Below, in pieces: positions 28,420 to 35,964 of a stretch of 64,000 nt of DNA (its first letter is position 1; every line of letters starts with the position of its first letter). The notes beneath the pieces were generated by a model, which was not told the origin of the DNA, made no database searches, and saw only the letters and a program-made list of their open reading frames with translations. This DNA comes from PALSA-612 sp963765295 (GTDB lineage: Bacteria; Actinomycetota; Thermoleophilia; Gaiellales; Gaiellaceae), in NCBI GenBank assembly GCA_963765295.1, contig CAVXVO010000006.1, forward strand, positions 310,001 to 374,000, in the 5' to 3' direction. The translations under genes and the position numbers were made by a program.

Positions 28420-29175
28420 GTGGCCTCACGCATCTACGCGCTCGCCAACCAGAAGGGCGGGGTCGGGAAGACGACGACTGCGGTCAACCTCGCAGCCTGT
28501 CTCGCCGAGGCGGGTGAGCGTGCGCTTGTCATCGACCTCGACCCGCAGGCGAACGCGACCTCCGGTCTCGGAGAGCGCGCGAACGGCGTCTCGAGCTACG
28601 ACCTGCTCGACGGTGTGCCGCTGCGCGATCTCGCCAAACCGACTCGCTTCCCGAATCTCGACCTCGTGCCGGCGAAGCCCGAGCTCGCGGGCGCGGTCGT
28701 CGAGCTCGCGCGCCGCGACGACGGCGAGAGCTTCCTCGCCCGCTCCCTCGCCGGCGCGGCTGACGGATACACGTTCGTCTTCCTCGACTGCCCGCCCTCG
28801 CTCGGCCCTCTGACCGTGAACGCGCTCGCCGCGGCCGACCGCGTGCTCGTGCCCGTCCAGGCCGAGTACTACGCGCTCGAGGGCCTGACCCAGCTCCTGC
28901 GCTCCGTCGAGCTCGTCAAGCAGCGACTCAACCCGCGCCTCGTCGTCGCAGGCGTGTTGCTGACGATGGTCGACCGGCGCACGCGGCTCGCCGCCCAGGT
29001 CGAGGCCGAGGTCAGGGAGCACCTCGGCGACCTCGTCTTCGAGACGACCGTGCCCCGCTCGGTCAGGCTGGCGGAGGCGCCGAGCTACGGCCTGCCCGCG
29101 ATCGAGTACGACCGCGCCTCGACGGGCGCCCAGGCGTACTGGAAGGTGGCGATGGAGCTTGTCGAGCGCTCCTGA
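28420..29175 (+). CDS. parA: Chromosome partitioning ATPase ParA (Soj)
   Basis: Deviant-Walker ATPase that moves ParB-bound origins along the nucleoid. The Walker A motif KGGVGKTT is at 12-19, with DLDPQANATSGLG and DCPPSLGPLT following. GTG 28420 gives 251 residues and begins at the conserved ASRIYALANQKGG. The frame is open upstream to an ATG at 28357, which would add an unconserved arginine-rich extension. Confidence 0.95.
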   Translation: MASRIYALANQKGGVGKTTTAVNLAACLAEAGERALVIDLDPQANATSGLGERANGVSSYDLLDGVPLRDLAKPTRFPNLDLVPAKPELAGAVVELARRDDGESFLARSLAGAADGYTFVFLDCPPSLGPLTVNALAAADRVLVPVQAEYYALEGLTQLLRSVELVKQRLNPRLVVAGVLLTMVDRRTRLAAQVEAEVREHLGDLVFETTVPRSVRLAEAPSYGLPAIEYDRASTGAQAYWKVAMELVERS

Positions 29176-30019
29176 GCCCACCGGCGCCCAGCGCCGCGGC
29201 CTCGGCCGCGGCCTCGAGGTGCTGCTCGGCGGCGCGGCGCAGAGCGAGCTGGCGGAGCTGCCGGTCGACGCCATCCATCCCAATCCGCGCCAGCCGCGGC
29301 GACGGTTCGATCACGAGGCGACCGCGGGCCTCGCCGAGTCGATCCGCTCGCAGGGGGTCGTCCAGCCCGTGCTCGTCCGTCCCCGTGCCGAGGGCGGGTG
29401 GGAGCTGATCGCGGGCGAGAGGCGCTGGCGTGCCGCACGCGAGGCCGGAGTTGCGACCGTGCCGGCGGTCGTGCGGAAGGCCGACGACCGGGAATCGCTC
29501 GTCCTGGCCCTGGTCGAGAACGTCGCGCGCGAGCAGCTCTCGCCGGTCGAGGAGGCGCGGGCCTACGCGGCGCTCGTCGACGAGTTCGAGCTGTCGCTCG
29601 GGGACGTCGCAGAACGAGTCGGCCGCTCGAAGCCGTCCGTCTCCAACCGGCTGCGCATGCTGGAGCTTCCCGACGACGTGCTCGCGATGGTCGAGCGCGG
29701 GGAGCTCTCCGAAGGCCACGCGCGTGCCGTCCTGGCCGTCCCGGACCAGGAAGGCCGCCGCCGGCTTGCGCGGCAGATCGTCCGCGGCGGGCTGTCGGTG
29801 CGAGCCGCGGAGCGAGCCGCCCGCTGGGCGGGAGCGAAGCAGAAGCCGCGCAGGCGGGCCGTGCCGGTCGATCCAGCCCTGGCCGGGCGCGCCCGCGAGG
29901 CGTTGTTCAAGCTGACAGGGCGGGAAGCGCATGTCCGCAGCGCGACGATCGAGATCGGCTTCGCCGACGAGCACGACCTGCGCGACCTCGTCGAGGCGCT
30001 CGAGAACGCTGCGGGCTAG
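29159..30019 (+). CDS. parB: Chromosome partitioning protein ParB (Spo0J)
   Basis: CTP-dependent DNA clamp that loads at parS and recruits SMC and ParA. The 286-residue protein has the N-terminal GRGLEVLL ParA-interaction motif near 16-23. The CTP-binding NPRQPRRRF and GERRWRA (86-92) come next, and the parS-reading helix-turn-helix is around VAERVGRSKPSVSNRLR (about 157-173). The TTG start overlaps the parA end by 17 bases. A candidate parS is at 49001. Confidence 0.95.
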   Translation: MSSAPEPTGAQRRGLGRGLEVLLGGAAQSELAELPVDAIHPNPRQPRRRFDHEATAGLAESIRSQGVVQPVLVRPRAEGGWELIAGERRWRAAREAGVATVPAVVRKADDRESLVLALVENVAREQLSPVEEARAYAALVDEFELSLGDVAERVGRSKPSVSNRLRMLELPDDVLAMVERGELSEGHARAVLAVPDQEGRRRLARQIVRGGLSVRAAERAARWAGAKQKPRRRAVPVDPALAGRAREALFKLTGREAHVRSATIEIGFADEHDLRDLVEALENAAG

Positions 30020-30038
30020 CTACTGGCCGGAGCGGACA

Positions 30039-30112
30039 TGGGCGATCGTGGATTCGAACCACGGACCTCCGCCTTATCAGAGCGGCGCTCTAACCGACTG
30101 AGCTAATCGCCC
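30039..30112 (-). tRNA. tRNA-Ile (GAT anticodon)
   Basis: A 74-base cloverleaf on the minus strand. The acceptor stem GGGCGAT pairs with ATCGCCC; the D arm is AGCTCAGTCGGTTAGAGC; the anticodon loop CTGATAA gives GAT; the T arm is CGTGG-TTCGAAT-CCACG. The 3' CCA is not encoded. The gene converges with parB after 19 bases. Confidence 0.97.
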
Positions 30113-30122
30113 GCGGTCGCGG

Positions 30123-30128
30123 ATTGTA
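30123..30128 (-). promoter_or_regulatory. -10 element of tRNA-Ile
   Basis: TACAAT on the minus strand, 10 bases before the mature 5' end of the tRNA. Confidence 0.5.
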
Positions 30129-30198
30129 GCCGCGCTCAGTCCAGCTCGGGGTGGACGCCGGAGGTTGGCAGCGCCGGATCGGCGCCAGCCCGACGAGC

Positions 30199-30204
30199 TA
30201 CACT
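30199..30204 (+). promoter_or_regulatory. -10 element of BFN-domain gene
   Basis: TACACT, 20 bases before ATG 30225; predicts a leader of about 13 bases. Confidence 0.35.
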
Positions 30205-30224
30205 CGGCTCGGGGACTCCAGCGG

Positions 30225-30791
30225 ATGCAGGAGATGGTCATCTACGGCGTCAGCTTCGACCTGGTCGGCAAGCAGCCGATCGTCCTGCTCAAGACCGCCG
30301 ACGGCAACAAGTTCCTGCCGATCTGGATCGGCCATCCCGAGGCGGCTGCGATCCTGATGAAGCTCCAGGGCGCGGCGACGCCGAGGCCGATGACGCACGA
30401 CCTGTTCTCGGACACGCTGATCCAGCTGGAGGCCTCGGTGACGAAGGTTTGCGTCACCGAGTTGCGCGACAACACGTTCTTCGCGACGATCACCATCCAG
30501 CAGGACGGTGGCGAGATCGAGGTCGACTCGCGTCCCTCCGACGCGATCGCCCTGGCCGTCCGCGCCGAGGCGCCGATCTTCGCCGACGACCGGGTGCTGG
30601 AGGAGTCCGCGATCGAGTTCGAGGGAGAAGAGGTGAACGAGGAGGAGATCGTCGACGAGTTCCGCAAGTTTCTCGACCAGGTCACGCCCGAGGAGTTCGC
30701 TTCGGAGCTGGCCGAGGAGCAGGCCGAGCCCGACGACGAGGACGACGCCGGCGACCTCGAGCCCGAGTCGGAGGAAGAAGAGCAGGACTGA
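30225..30791 (+). CDS. BFN-domain (bifunctional nuclease family) protein
   Basis: A 188-residue protein of the BFN/DUF151 family. The BFN domain covers about residues 1-135, with VILLKTADGNKFLPIWIG-type core (here IVLLKTADGNKFLPIWIG) and RPSDAIALAVRAEAPIFA. The C-terminal 40 residues are strongly acidic (many Glu and Asp). Plant members show nuclease activity; bacterial function is not established. ATG 30225 starts at the conserved YGVSFDLVG region; the frame opens earlier at 30165 in unconserved sequence. Convergent with the next gene, with only three bases between the stops. Confidence 0.85.
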   Translation: MQEMVIYGVSFDLVGKQPIVLLKTADGNKFLPIWIGHPEAAAILMKLQGAATPRPMTHDLFSDTLIQLEASVTKVCVTELRDNTFFATITIQQDGGEIEVDSRPSDAIALAVRAEAPIFADDRVLEESAIEFEGEEVNEEEIVDEFRKFLDQVTPEEFASELAEEQAEPDDEDDAGDLEPESEEEEQD

Positions 30792-30794
30792 GGG

Positions 30795-31229
30795 CTAGCT
30801 TCTGCCCGCGTACTGCACGTGCACGTGCTTCTGGCTCGTCGGGATCGTGAGCAGGAGGAGCGGGTAGGTCAGGCGCGCGGAGACGTGGTCGTGGAGCGAG
30901 GGTGTCCGTTCGCGGACGACCACGTCGATCGAGTTGCCGCGCTGCGTGACGCTCTCGACGTGGAGCGAGTAGCCCGTGCTCGAGCGGGGACCGGCGGCGA
31001 CCAGCACCGCCTCCCGGTGCACGAAGTCGATGTGCGGGGGCCGCGGGTGGCGACCGTAGGTCGCTGCAGCGAACACCTTGTCGAGCTTGGCCTGGTCGCG
31101 AGCGATGCTGATCGTCGGCTGCGCCCACTTGCCGGGCGGAACCCGTGCGCTGAGGTCCTGCCAGGCGAGAGGCCGCCGCTTGCCGCCGCCCGTCGTCGAG
31201 AAGTACGCCGCCAGGGCCGCTCCGATCAC
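30795..31229 (-). CDS. PrcB-like C-terminal domain protein, membrane-anchored
   Basis: About 144 residues. The C-terminal 90 resemble the PrcB C-terminal domain (DFVHREAVLVAAGPRSSTGY, then RLTYPLLLLTIP), a fold found in a subunit of a spirochaete protease complex and in small lipoproteins. The first in-frame start is GTG 31229, which cuts a likely membrane helix in half. The upstream codons back to 31257 still read a hydrophobic LAGLALLLVIGAALAAYF with no ATG, GTG or TTG. The true start may be a rare codon such as CTG, or the sequence may carry an error. The role is unknown. Confidence 0.6.
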   Translation of the reverse strand: MIGAALAAYFSTTGGGKRRPLAWQDLSARVPPGKWAQPTISIARDQAKLDKVFAAATYGRHPRPPHIDFVHREAVLVAAGPRSSTGYSLHVESVTQRGNSIDVVVRERTPSLHDHVSARLTYPLLLLTIPTSQKHVHVQYAGRS

Positions 31230-31260
31230 GAGGAGCAGCGCCAGGCCCGCGAGACGCGCT

Positions 31261-32418
31261 CTAGTAGACGTAGACCGTTTCGCCGTAGGGCTCGGACGTG
31301 AACAGCCGCTCGATCACGAAGTTCGGCACGCGGACGCAGCCGTGCGAGGCCGGATAGGGCGGCACGGAGGGGTTGCCGTGGACCGCGTAGCCGCCCGTGA
31401 AGTACATCGGCTTGTAGAGGATGCCGAGCGGGCTGGGGTCGTAGCCGTCGACCTTCCGGTAGATCGAGAACGTCCCGACGGGCGTGAAGCGGCCCGGCAA
31501 GCCCGCCGTCGATACGGGTGAGATCAGCTTCACCTGACCGTCGCGGACGACGTAGAGGACCTGGTGCGCCTTGTCCACCTCGATGTGATCGGCGGGCAGC
31601 TGGTAGCGAGGCTGCGGCGTCCGGGGGTTGTCGAGGTGCGCCCAGAAGGTCGCATCGACGTTGCCGGTGCGGTCGAGGTTCTCGACCTTCTCGAATGCAT
31701 AGACGCTCTCTTCCACGTCGTAGTCGAAGGTCTGGGTGAGACCGGGGACCTCGTAGCCGAGCGCGCCCAGGCGGCGCAGGACCTCGGCGACGAACGGGCT
31801 GCGGTCGCCGTAGGTGAGGCTCGGCGGGCGGAGGTCGACCGACAGCGTGCGCGAGAGTCCGACGAAGCCGGGGGCCGGGAGCTCCTCGACGGTGACCTGG
31901 AAGCTCTCGATCGAGGACGTTCCGAGCGCGACCTGTGCCGCGGGGCCGAAAAGCTGCGCGAACTTCCGCCCGCCCGCCCGCTCGACGCGAACGCGGAGCG
32001 TTCCCGCGTACGCGGGGCGGAGCTTCGCGCTGAGCGAGAGGGGGCTGCCGGCCACGCGCGCTCCGACGAGGCTGGCGTCGAGGAAGGGCACGATGCGCAC
32101 GGTGGCCGGCGTCGAGGCGACACCGGCCGCCTCCGCGTGGAACGGCCCCGGCCGCGCGATCTTCACCTTCACCTTGTAGAAGCCGGCCGCGTTCGTGGCC
32201 GCGGCGGCGACGAAGGTACTCCCGCGCAGGAGCCGGACGCGCGTCCCCGCTGCGGCGGGCGAGAGCTTCCCGACGAAGTCGATCTCGTGCCCGTAGGTCG
32301 TCGCGCCGGGTCCGGAGAGGGTCAGCGTCGCTGCGACCGCGGGGGACGAGGCCGCGCCTGTCGCGGCGGTTGCGGCCATGGCGAAGAGAGTGGCTCCGAG
32401 GAGCAGACGACGGCGCAT
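31261..32418 (-). CDS. Exported L,D-transpeptidase (YkuD domain)
   Basis: A 385-residue secreted cell-wall enzyme that makes 3-3 peptidoglycan crosslinks or attaches proteins. The signal peptide spans about 1-29. Two Ig-like beta domains fill about 30-200. A peptidoglycan-binding helix bundle (SPFVAEVLRRLGALGYEVPG) lies near 207-230. The YkuD catalytic domain follows, with the histidine in YAVHGNPS and the catalytic cysteine in ASHGCVRVPN near 368. ATG 32418 has a -10-like TATCCT 6 bases upstream. Confidence 0.92.
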   Translation of the reverse strand: MRRRLLLGATLFAMAATAATGAASSPAVAATLTLSGPGATTYGHEIDFVGKLSPAAAGTRVRLLRGSTFVAAAATNAAGFYKVKVKIARPGPFHAEAAGVASTPATVRIVPFLDASLVGARVAGSPLSLSAKLRPAYAGTLRVRVERAGGRKFAQLFGPAAQVALGTSSIESFQVTVEELPAPGFVGLSRTLSVDLRPPSLTYGDRSPFVAEVLRRLGALGYEVPGLTQTFDYDVEESVYAFEKVENLDRTGNVDATFWAHLDNPRTPQPRYQLPADHIEVDKAHQVLYVVRDGQVKLISPVSTAGLPGRFTPVGTFSIYRKVDGYDPSPLGILYKPMYFTGGYAVHGNPSVPPYPASHGCVRVPNFVIERLFTSEPYGETVYVY

Positions 32419-32424
32419 CGCGCG

Positions 32425-32430
32425 AGGATA
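32425..32430 (-). promoter_or_regulatory. -10 element of L,D-transpeptidase
   Basis: TATCCT on the minus strand, 6 bases before ATG 32418, within the 20-base gap after the CPBP gene. Confidence 0.45.
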
Positions 32431-32438
32431 GACGGAAG

Positions 32439-33083
32439 TCAGGTCGTCACGGCGAGCGTGAGCGCGATCGCGTTGAAGAGCGCGTGCACGGCGAAGCCGG
32501 GATAGAGACTGTCGCTACGTGCGCGGAGGAACGCGAGACCGACGCCGAGCGCGACGAGGATCGGCAGTGCCTCGACGAGCCCGTGCGCCAGTCCGAACAG
32601 GACGCCGGTCCCGACGATCGCAAGCACGCTGCCGTAGGGCTCGATCAGCGAAAAGCCGAGACCCCTGAACGTGGCCTCTTCGACGAACGGGCCGATGATG
32701 ACGAGCGCGACGAAGCTGGCGGCGAAGGCCCCGGCGTGGGACGGCTCCCAGTGGGTCGGCGTATACCCCTGCTCGCGGTCGGCGTGGAGCACGGGGTTGA
32801 GCAGTGCCTCCAAGAGGATCACGGCGACGATCACGACGGCCGCGATCCCGATCGCCTTGCCCCATGAGCGGGGCGGGCGCAGCGCCAGCAGCCTGCGTGT
32901 GTCGCCGCGGCTGATCAGCAGGACGATGCCGAGGAAGATCCCGTAGTAGACGACGGACTGGAAGAACGTGCTCCAGTGGTAGACGACGTTCCGGTCGGGC
33001 TTGCCCGATGCGGCGCGTGTCGCGTAGCCGAGCACGATCTGGGCGCCCACGAGCGCAAGCCACGCGGCGAGTCTCCCCGTCAT
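32439..33083 (-). CDS. CPBP-family intramembrane metalloprotease
   Basis: A 214-residue integral membrane protein with about six to seven helices. It belongs to the Abi/CPBP (Rce1-like) family, with the glutamate motif EEATFRG in the middle and the histidine motifs FGLAHG and HALFNA further on. Bacterial members process peptides or confer immunity to bacteriocins; the substrate here is unknown. ATG 33083 is chosen because it overlaps the stop of the HAD gene as ATGA; an ATG 6 bases upstream is possible. Confidence 0.85.
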   Translation of the reverse strand: MTGRLAAWLALVGAQIVLGYATRAASGKPDRNVVYHWSTFFQSVVYYGIFLGIVLLISRGDTRRLLALRPPRSWGKAIGIAAVVIVAVILLEALLNPVLHADREQGYTPTHWEPSHAGAFAASFVALVIIGPFVEEATFRGLGFSLIEPYGSVLAIVGTGVLFGLAHGLVEALPILVALGVGLAFLRARSDSLYPGFAVHALFNAIALTLAVTT

Positions 33084-33712
33084 GCCCACGCGTCGAACGC
33101 CGTTGCGAGCGGGGCCGGGAGAAAGCGGAGACCGGCCGCTCGGGCGCCCTCCTCGTCGAGCGGCTCGTCGCCTACGTGCAGGGCGCGATCCGGCTCGACG
33201 CCGAGCTCGTCGAGGGCGAGTCGAAAGATGGCGGGGTCGGGCTTGGCCACGCCGGCGCGGGCCGACGTCACGACCGTGTCGAATAGACCGTGCAGTCCCG
33301 CCTGCTCGAGGTGCTCCGGGAGCGCGCAGTCCCAGTTTGCGACCACGGCCAGGCGGAGCCCTCGGGCCTTGAGCCGAGCGACCGTCTCCCCGGCTCCCGG
33401 TATGGGCATGAAGGCGAGCGCGCCGATGAAGTCGTCGACGAATGCGGCCGGCTCGAGCGGATCGCCGAGGGCGGCGAGGAAGACGCCGGCGCAGTCGAGC
33501 CTGAGCGCCGCGAGGCTCGCCGCGTCGCGACCCGTGTGCGAGAGAGGGCGGTAATGCGCGACCTCGGCCTTGAACGCCGTCGCAACAGCGTCTTCCGGCT
33601 GCTCGATGCCGTGCTCGGCGAGCGCGCGGCGAAGCGCCGGGAGCGGGTCGACCAGGTGGAGCAGTGTCCCGTAGCCGTCGACCGTGACGGCGTCGAGCTC
33701 AGTGAAACGCAT
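33080..33712 (-). CDS. HAD-superfamily hydrolase
   Basis: A 210-residue HAD-IA phosphatase-like enzyme. The nucleophile is in AVTVDGYGTLLH near residues 8-19; the downstream lysine and acidic motifs are AGVAKPDPAIF and LHVGDEPLDEEGA. The helical cap lies between about 20 and 85. The substrate is unknown. It overlaps the end of the binding-lipoprotein gene by 14 bases and is coupled to the CPBP gene downstream. Confidence 0.85.
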   Translation of the reverse strand: MRFTELDAVTVDGYGTLLHLVDPLPALRRALAEHGIEQPEDAVATAFKAEVAHYRPLSHTGRDAASLAALRLDCAGVFLAALGDPLEPAAFVDDFIGALAFMPIPGAGETVARLKARGLRLAVVANWDCALPEHLEQAGLHGLFDTVVTSARAGVAKPDPAIFRLALDELGVEPDRALHVGDEPLDEEGARAAGLRFLPAPLATAFDAWA

Positions 33713-34568
33713 CCGGATGGACCAGGCGAGCGAGCGCGAGCAGGGCGTCCCCGACCGTCGGCCCCGGGTCGAGCAGGTTCGCGTTCACGACCGCGAAGTG
33801 CCCGAGGCGGACGGCGCGAAGCTTGCGCGTCTTCGGGTTCTTGCGGAGGCCGGCCAGCGTCGTACCGCTGTCGGACGTGGCCAGATACCAGGCCGGGTCG
33901 AGACGGGCGAGCTGTACCGGGTCGAACGGGCCCACCTGCGCCGAGTCCCCGGCCACGTTCCGGGCGTGCACCTCGCTCAGCATGTCTCCGACGAGCGACT
34001 GGTCGGACACGGTCGCGAAGAAGCCCTTGTCCACGAACACCGTCACGCCGGGTTTGCCCGCGAGCCGCCTGGCCACGAGCGCGCGTCTGGCCTCGATCTG
34101 GCGGACGAGCCGCGACGCGTCGCCGGGATGGCCGGTGATCAGCCCGAGCGCCGTGATCGTTCCCTCGACGCCGTGGACGGAGTCGTCGGGCGCCCGGTAG
34201 ACGAGGGCTTTGGGGGCCGCGCGCGCAGCCTGCGCGATCAGCTGGTCGTCGGACGTCGAGGAGGCGACGATCAGATCGGCGTGCAGGCCGCGCAATTCGT
34301 CGACGCGGAGCGTGCCGTTCCTGGCGATGGGAGTTCCGGCGATCTGCCTGCCCGCGCCGAGGTCGACGAGGATCTGCTGCACCGCCGGGTCGATCACCGC
34401 GATCCGCTTGACGGGCGTGCGGACGACGAGCGCCTTGCCGCCGCTCGGCGAGGCGACCGTGACCGGATACAGGGCGACGCCGGACCCGGTCGGCTCGTTC
34501 CGTTCGCCGCAGGCGGCCACCGTGAGCACGACGACCGCCACCGCGATGACCGGCGCTATGCGACCCAT
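33699..34568 (-). CDS. Substrate-binding lipoprotein, BtuF/TroA-like
   Basis: A 289-residue extracytoplasmic binding protein. The lipobox is LTVAAC near residues 15-20, so it is anchored as a lipoprotein. The body has the helical-backbone class fold: KRIAVIDPAVQQILVDLGAG near the start, a middle helix, and a second lobe with DPAWYLATSDSG. This fold binds metal chelates, vitamin B12 or siderophores in other bacteria. No permease or ATPase gene is beside it, so the transport partner is unknown. ATG 34568 overlaps the mannosyltransferase stop. Confidence 0.8.
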   Translation of the reverse strand: MGRIAPVIAVAVVVLTVAACGERNEPTGSGVALYPVTVASPSGGKALVVRTPVKRIAVIDPAVQQILVDLGAGRQIAGTPIARNGTLRVDELRGLHADLIVASSTSDDQLIAQAARAAPKALVYRAPDDSVHGVEGTITALGLITGHPGDASRLVRQIEARRALVARRLAGKPGVTVFVDKGFFATVSDQSLVGDMLSEVHARNVAGDSAQVGPFDPVQLARLDPAWYLATSDSGTTLAGLRKNPKTRKLRAVRLGHFAVVNANLLDPGPTVGDALLALARLVHPDAFH

Positions 34569-35818
34569 TGCCACAGAGCCCATTGCGAGACGGCGACACC
34601 GAGGAAGACAGCGCTCGTCGCCAGGATCGCCGTGTGGAGGCGCGGCCGGCCTCCGACGACCGCGAGCGCGAGGAAGATCGGGAACGCGGCGAGCCCGAAC
34701 CTCGGCATCGAGAGAAGCGGCCACTTGCTGCTCGGGGCGCTGAGCGGAATCGCCAGGCTGACGAAGCAGTACAGCCCGTACGCGGTCCCGATCCGGCGCC
34801 AGGCGACGACGCTCAACCAGATGAAGAGGGCGAGGAACGCGAGCGCCGAGAGGTTGATCATCGCCGTGCGCATGGGGTCCGAGTCGGCGAGCGGCACGGC
34901 CGTCCAGTAGCGGTGGGTGTGCGATCCGCTGGCGAGTTGCTCGATGCCGGCCCAGCCGGAGCGCAGACCGTCCCAGAGGCCGCCCAGCGGGCCGGCGTAG
35001 GAGAAGTGGCGGTGCCACAGGTCCTGGGAGTGGAGAAACCGCCACCCGCTGCCCGTCGACGCGGCGAGGTAGGCGGGATAGGCGGAGAAGAGTGCGGCGG
35101 GAAGGGCGAGCCCAGCAAGTGCGCGCCACCGGTTGGGCGAGCGCCACGCCATGAAGGCGAGCGCCGGCAGCAGCGCGACGCCGGCGATCCGCGTCACGAG
35201 CGCGAGTGCGGCCGCTGCCCAGGCCGGCAGCCACTTGCCTCGCTCCGCGAAGACGAACGCCGCCAGCGCCAGCATCAGAAACAGCGACTCGCTGTAGACC
35301 GCCATCAGGAACAGCGACATCGGGAACACGGCCAGGTAGAGCACGGCCCGCCGCGCGCCCTCGGCGCCCAGCCGTCTCTCCGCCAACTGGTGCAGGAGGT
35401 AGAAGGCGACGAGCGACGCGGCCAGGGAGACGACGAGCCCTCCGAGCACGTAGTGCCCGCCGAACATGCTTCCGAACAGGGCGACCGCGCCCGGGTACAG
35501 CGGGTAGAACGCGGCGTCCGCGTGCGACGGCGCTGTGTACCCGCGCTCGGCGATCCGCAGGAACCACACGCTGTCCCAGCGCGCCCAGACGTCGGTGAGC
35601 GCGCCGAGATCGTTCGTCAGCTTCGGGTCGTCCCAGCGGTAGGCGAGCGGATTGCGGCTCGGCTGGAAGGTGTAGAGCGCGAACAATGCCGCGGCCCAGA
35701 TCGCTCCCCTGCTCCAGAGCCAGATCCCGAGTACCGGGGACCGCGCTGCAACCGGCGAGGGCGTCTCGACCCCGCTCGCACGATGTTCCCGCAGCCGAAG
35801 CCGTTGACCTCCGCTCAC
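34556..35818 (-). CDS. Polyprenol-dependent mannosyltransferase, PIG-V-like
   Basis: A 420-residue membrane protein with about ten helices. The loop ALTDVWARWDSVWFLRIAE followed by AFYPLYP is the signature of the GT-C PIG-V-like family, which transfers mannose from a lipid carrier on the outer membrane face. The start is GTG 35818, 9 bases after TATGAT. It heads an operon with the binding lipoprotein, HAD and CPBP genes. The acceptor is unknown; envelope glycolipid or protein glycosylation fits. Confidence 0.82.
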   Translation of the reverse strand: MSGGQRLRLREHRASGVETPSPVAARSPVLGIWLWSRGAIWAAALFALYTFQPSRNPLAYRWDDPKLTNDLGALTDVWARWDSVWFLRIAERGYTAPSHADAAFYPLYPGAVALFGSMFGGHYVLGGLVVSLAASLVAFYLLHQLAERRLGAEGARRAVLYLAVFPMSLFLMAVYSESLFLMLALAAFVFAERGKWLPAWAAAALALVTRIAGVALLPALAFMAWRSPNRWRALAGLALPAALFSAYPAYLAASTGSGWRFLHSQDLWHRHFSYAGPLGGLWDGLRSGWAGIEQLASGSHTHRYWTAVPLADSDPMRTAMINLSALAFLALFIWLSVVAWRRIGTAYGLYCFVSLAIPLSAPSSKWPLLSMPRFGLAAFPIFLALAVVGGRPRLHTAILATSAVFLGVAVSQWALWQWVA

Positions 35819-35827
35819 GCCGCCCGG

Positions 35828-35833
35828 ATCATA
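35828..35833 (-). promoter_or_regulatory. -10 element of mannosyltransferase operon
   Basis: TATGAT on the minus strand, 9 bases before GTG 35818. Confidence 0.55.
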
Positions 35834-35952
35834 GTTTCGTCGCGGATCCCCACCTCACGGTTGGCGAGGCGAACGCGCTCCTGCCGACGGGATCAGGCGC
35901 TCCGAGGGGGGTGCTCGCCGGCCGCCGGCCGCTGTGAGCTGGCGGCGGTGCC

Positions 35953-35958
35953 CATAAT
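35953..35958 (+). promoter_or_regulatory. -10 element of penicillin-binding protein gene
   Basis: CATAAT, 6 bases before GTG 35965; an AGGA overlaps the gap but is too close to act as a ribosome site. Confidence 0.45.
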
Positions 35959-35964
35959 TCAGGA

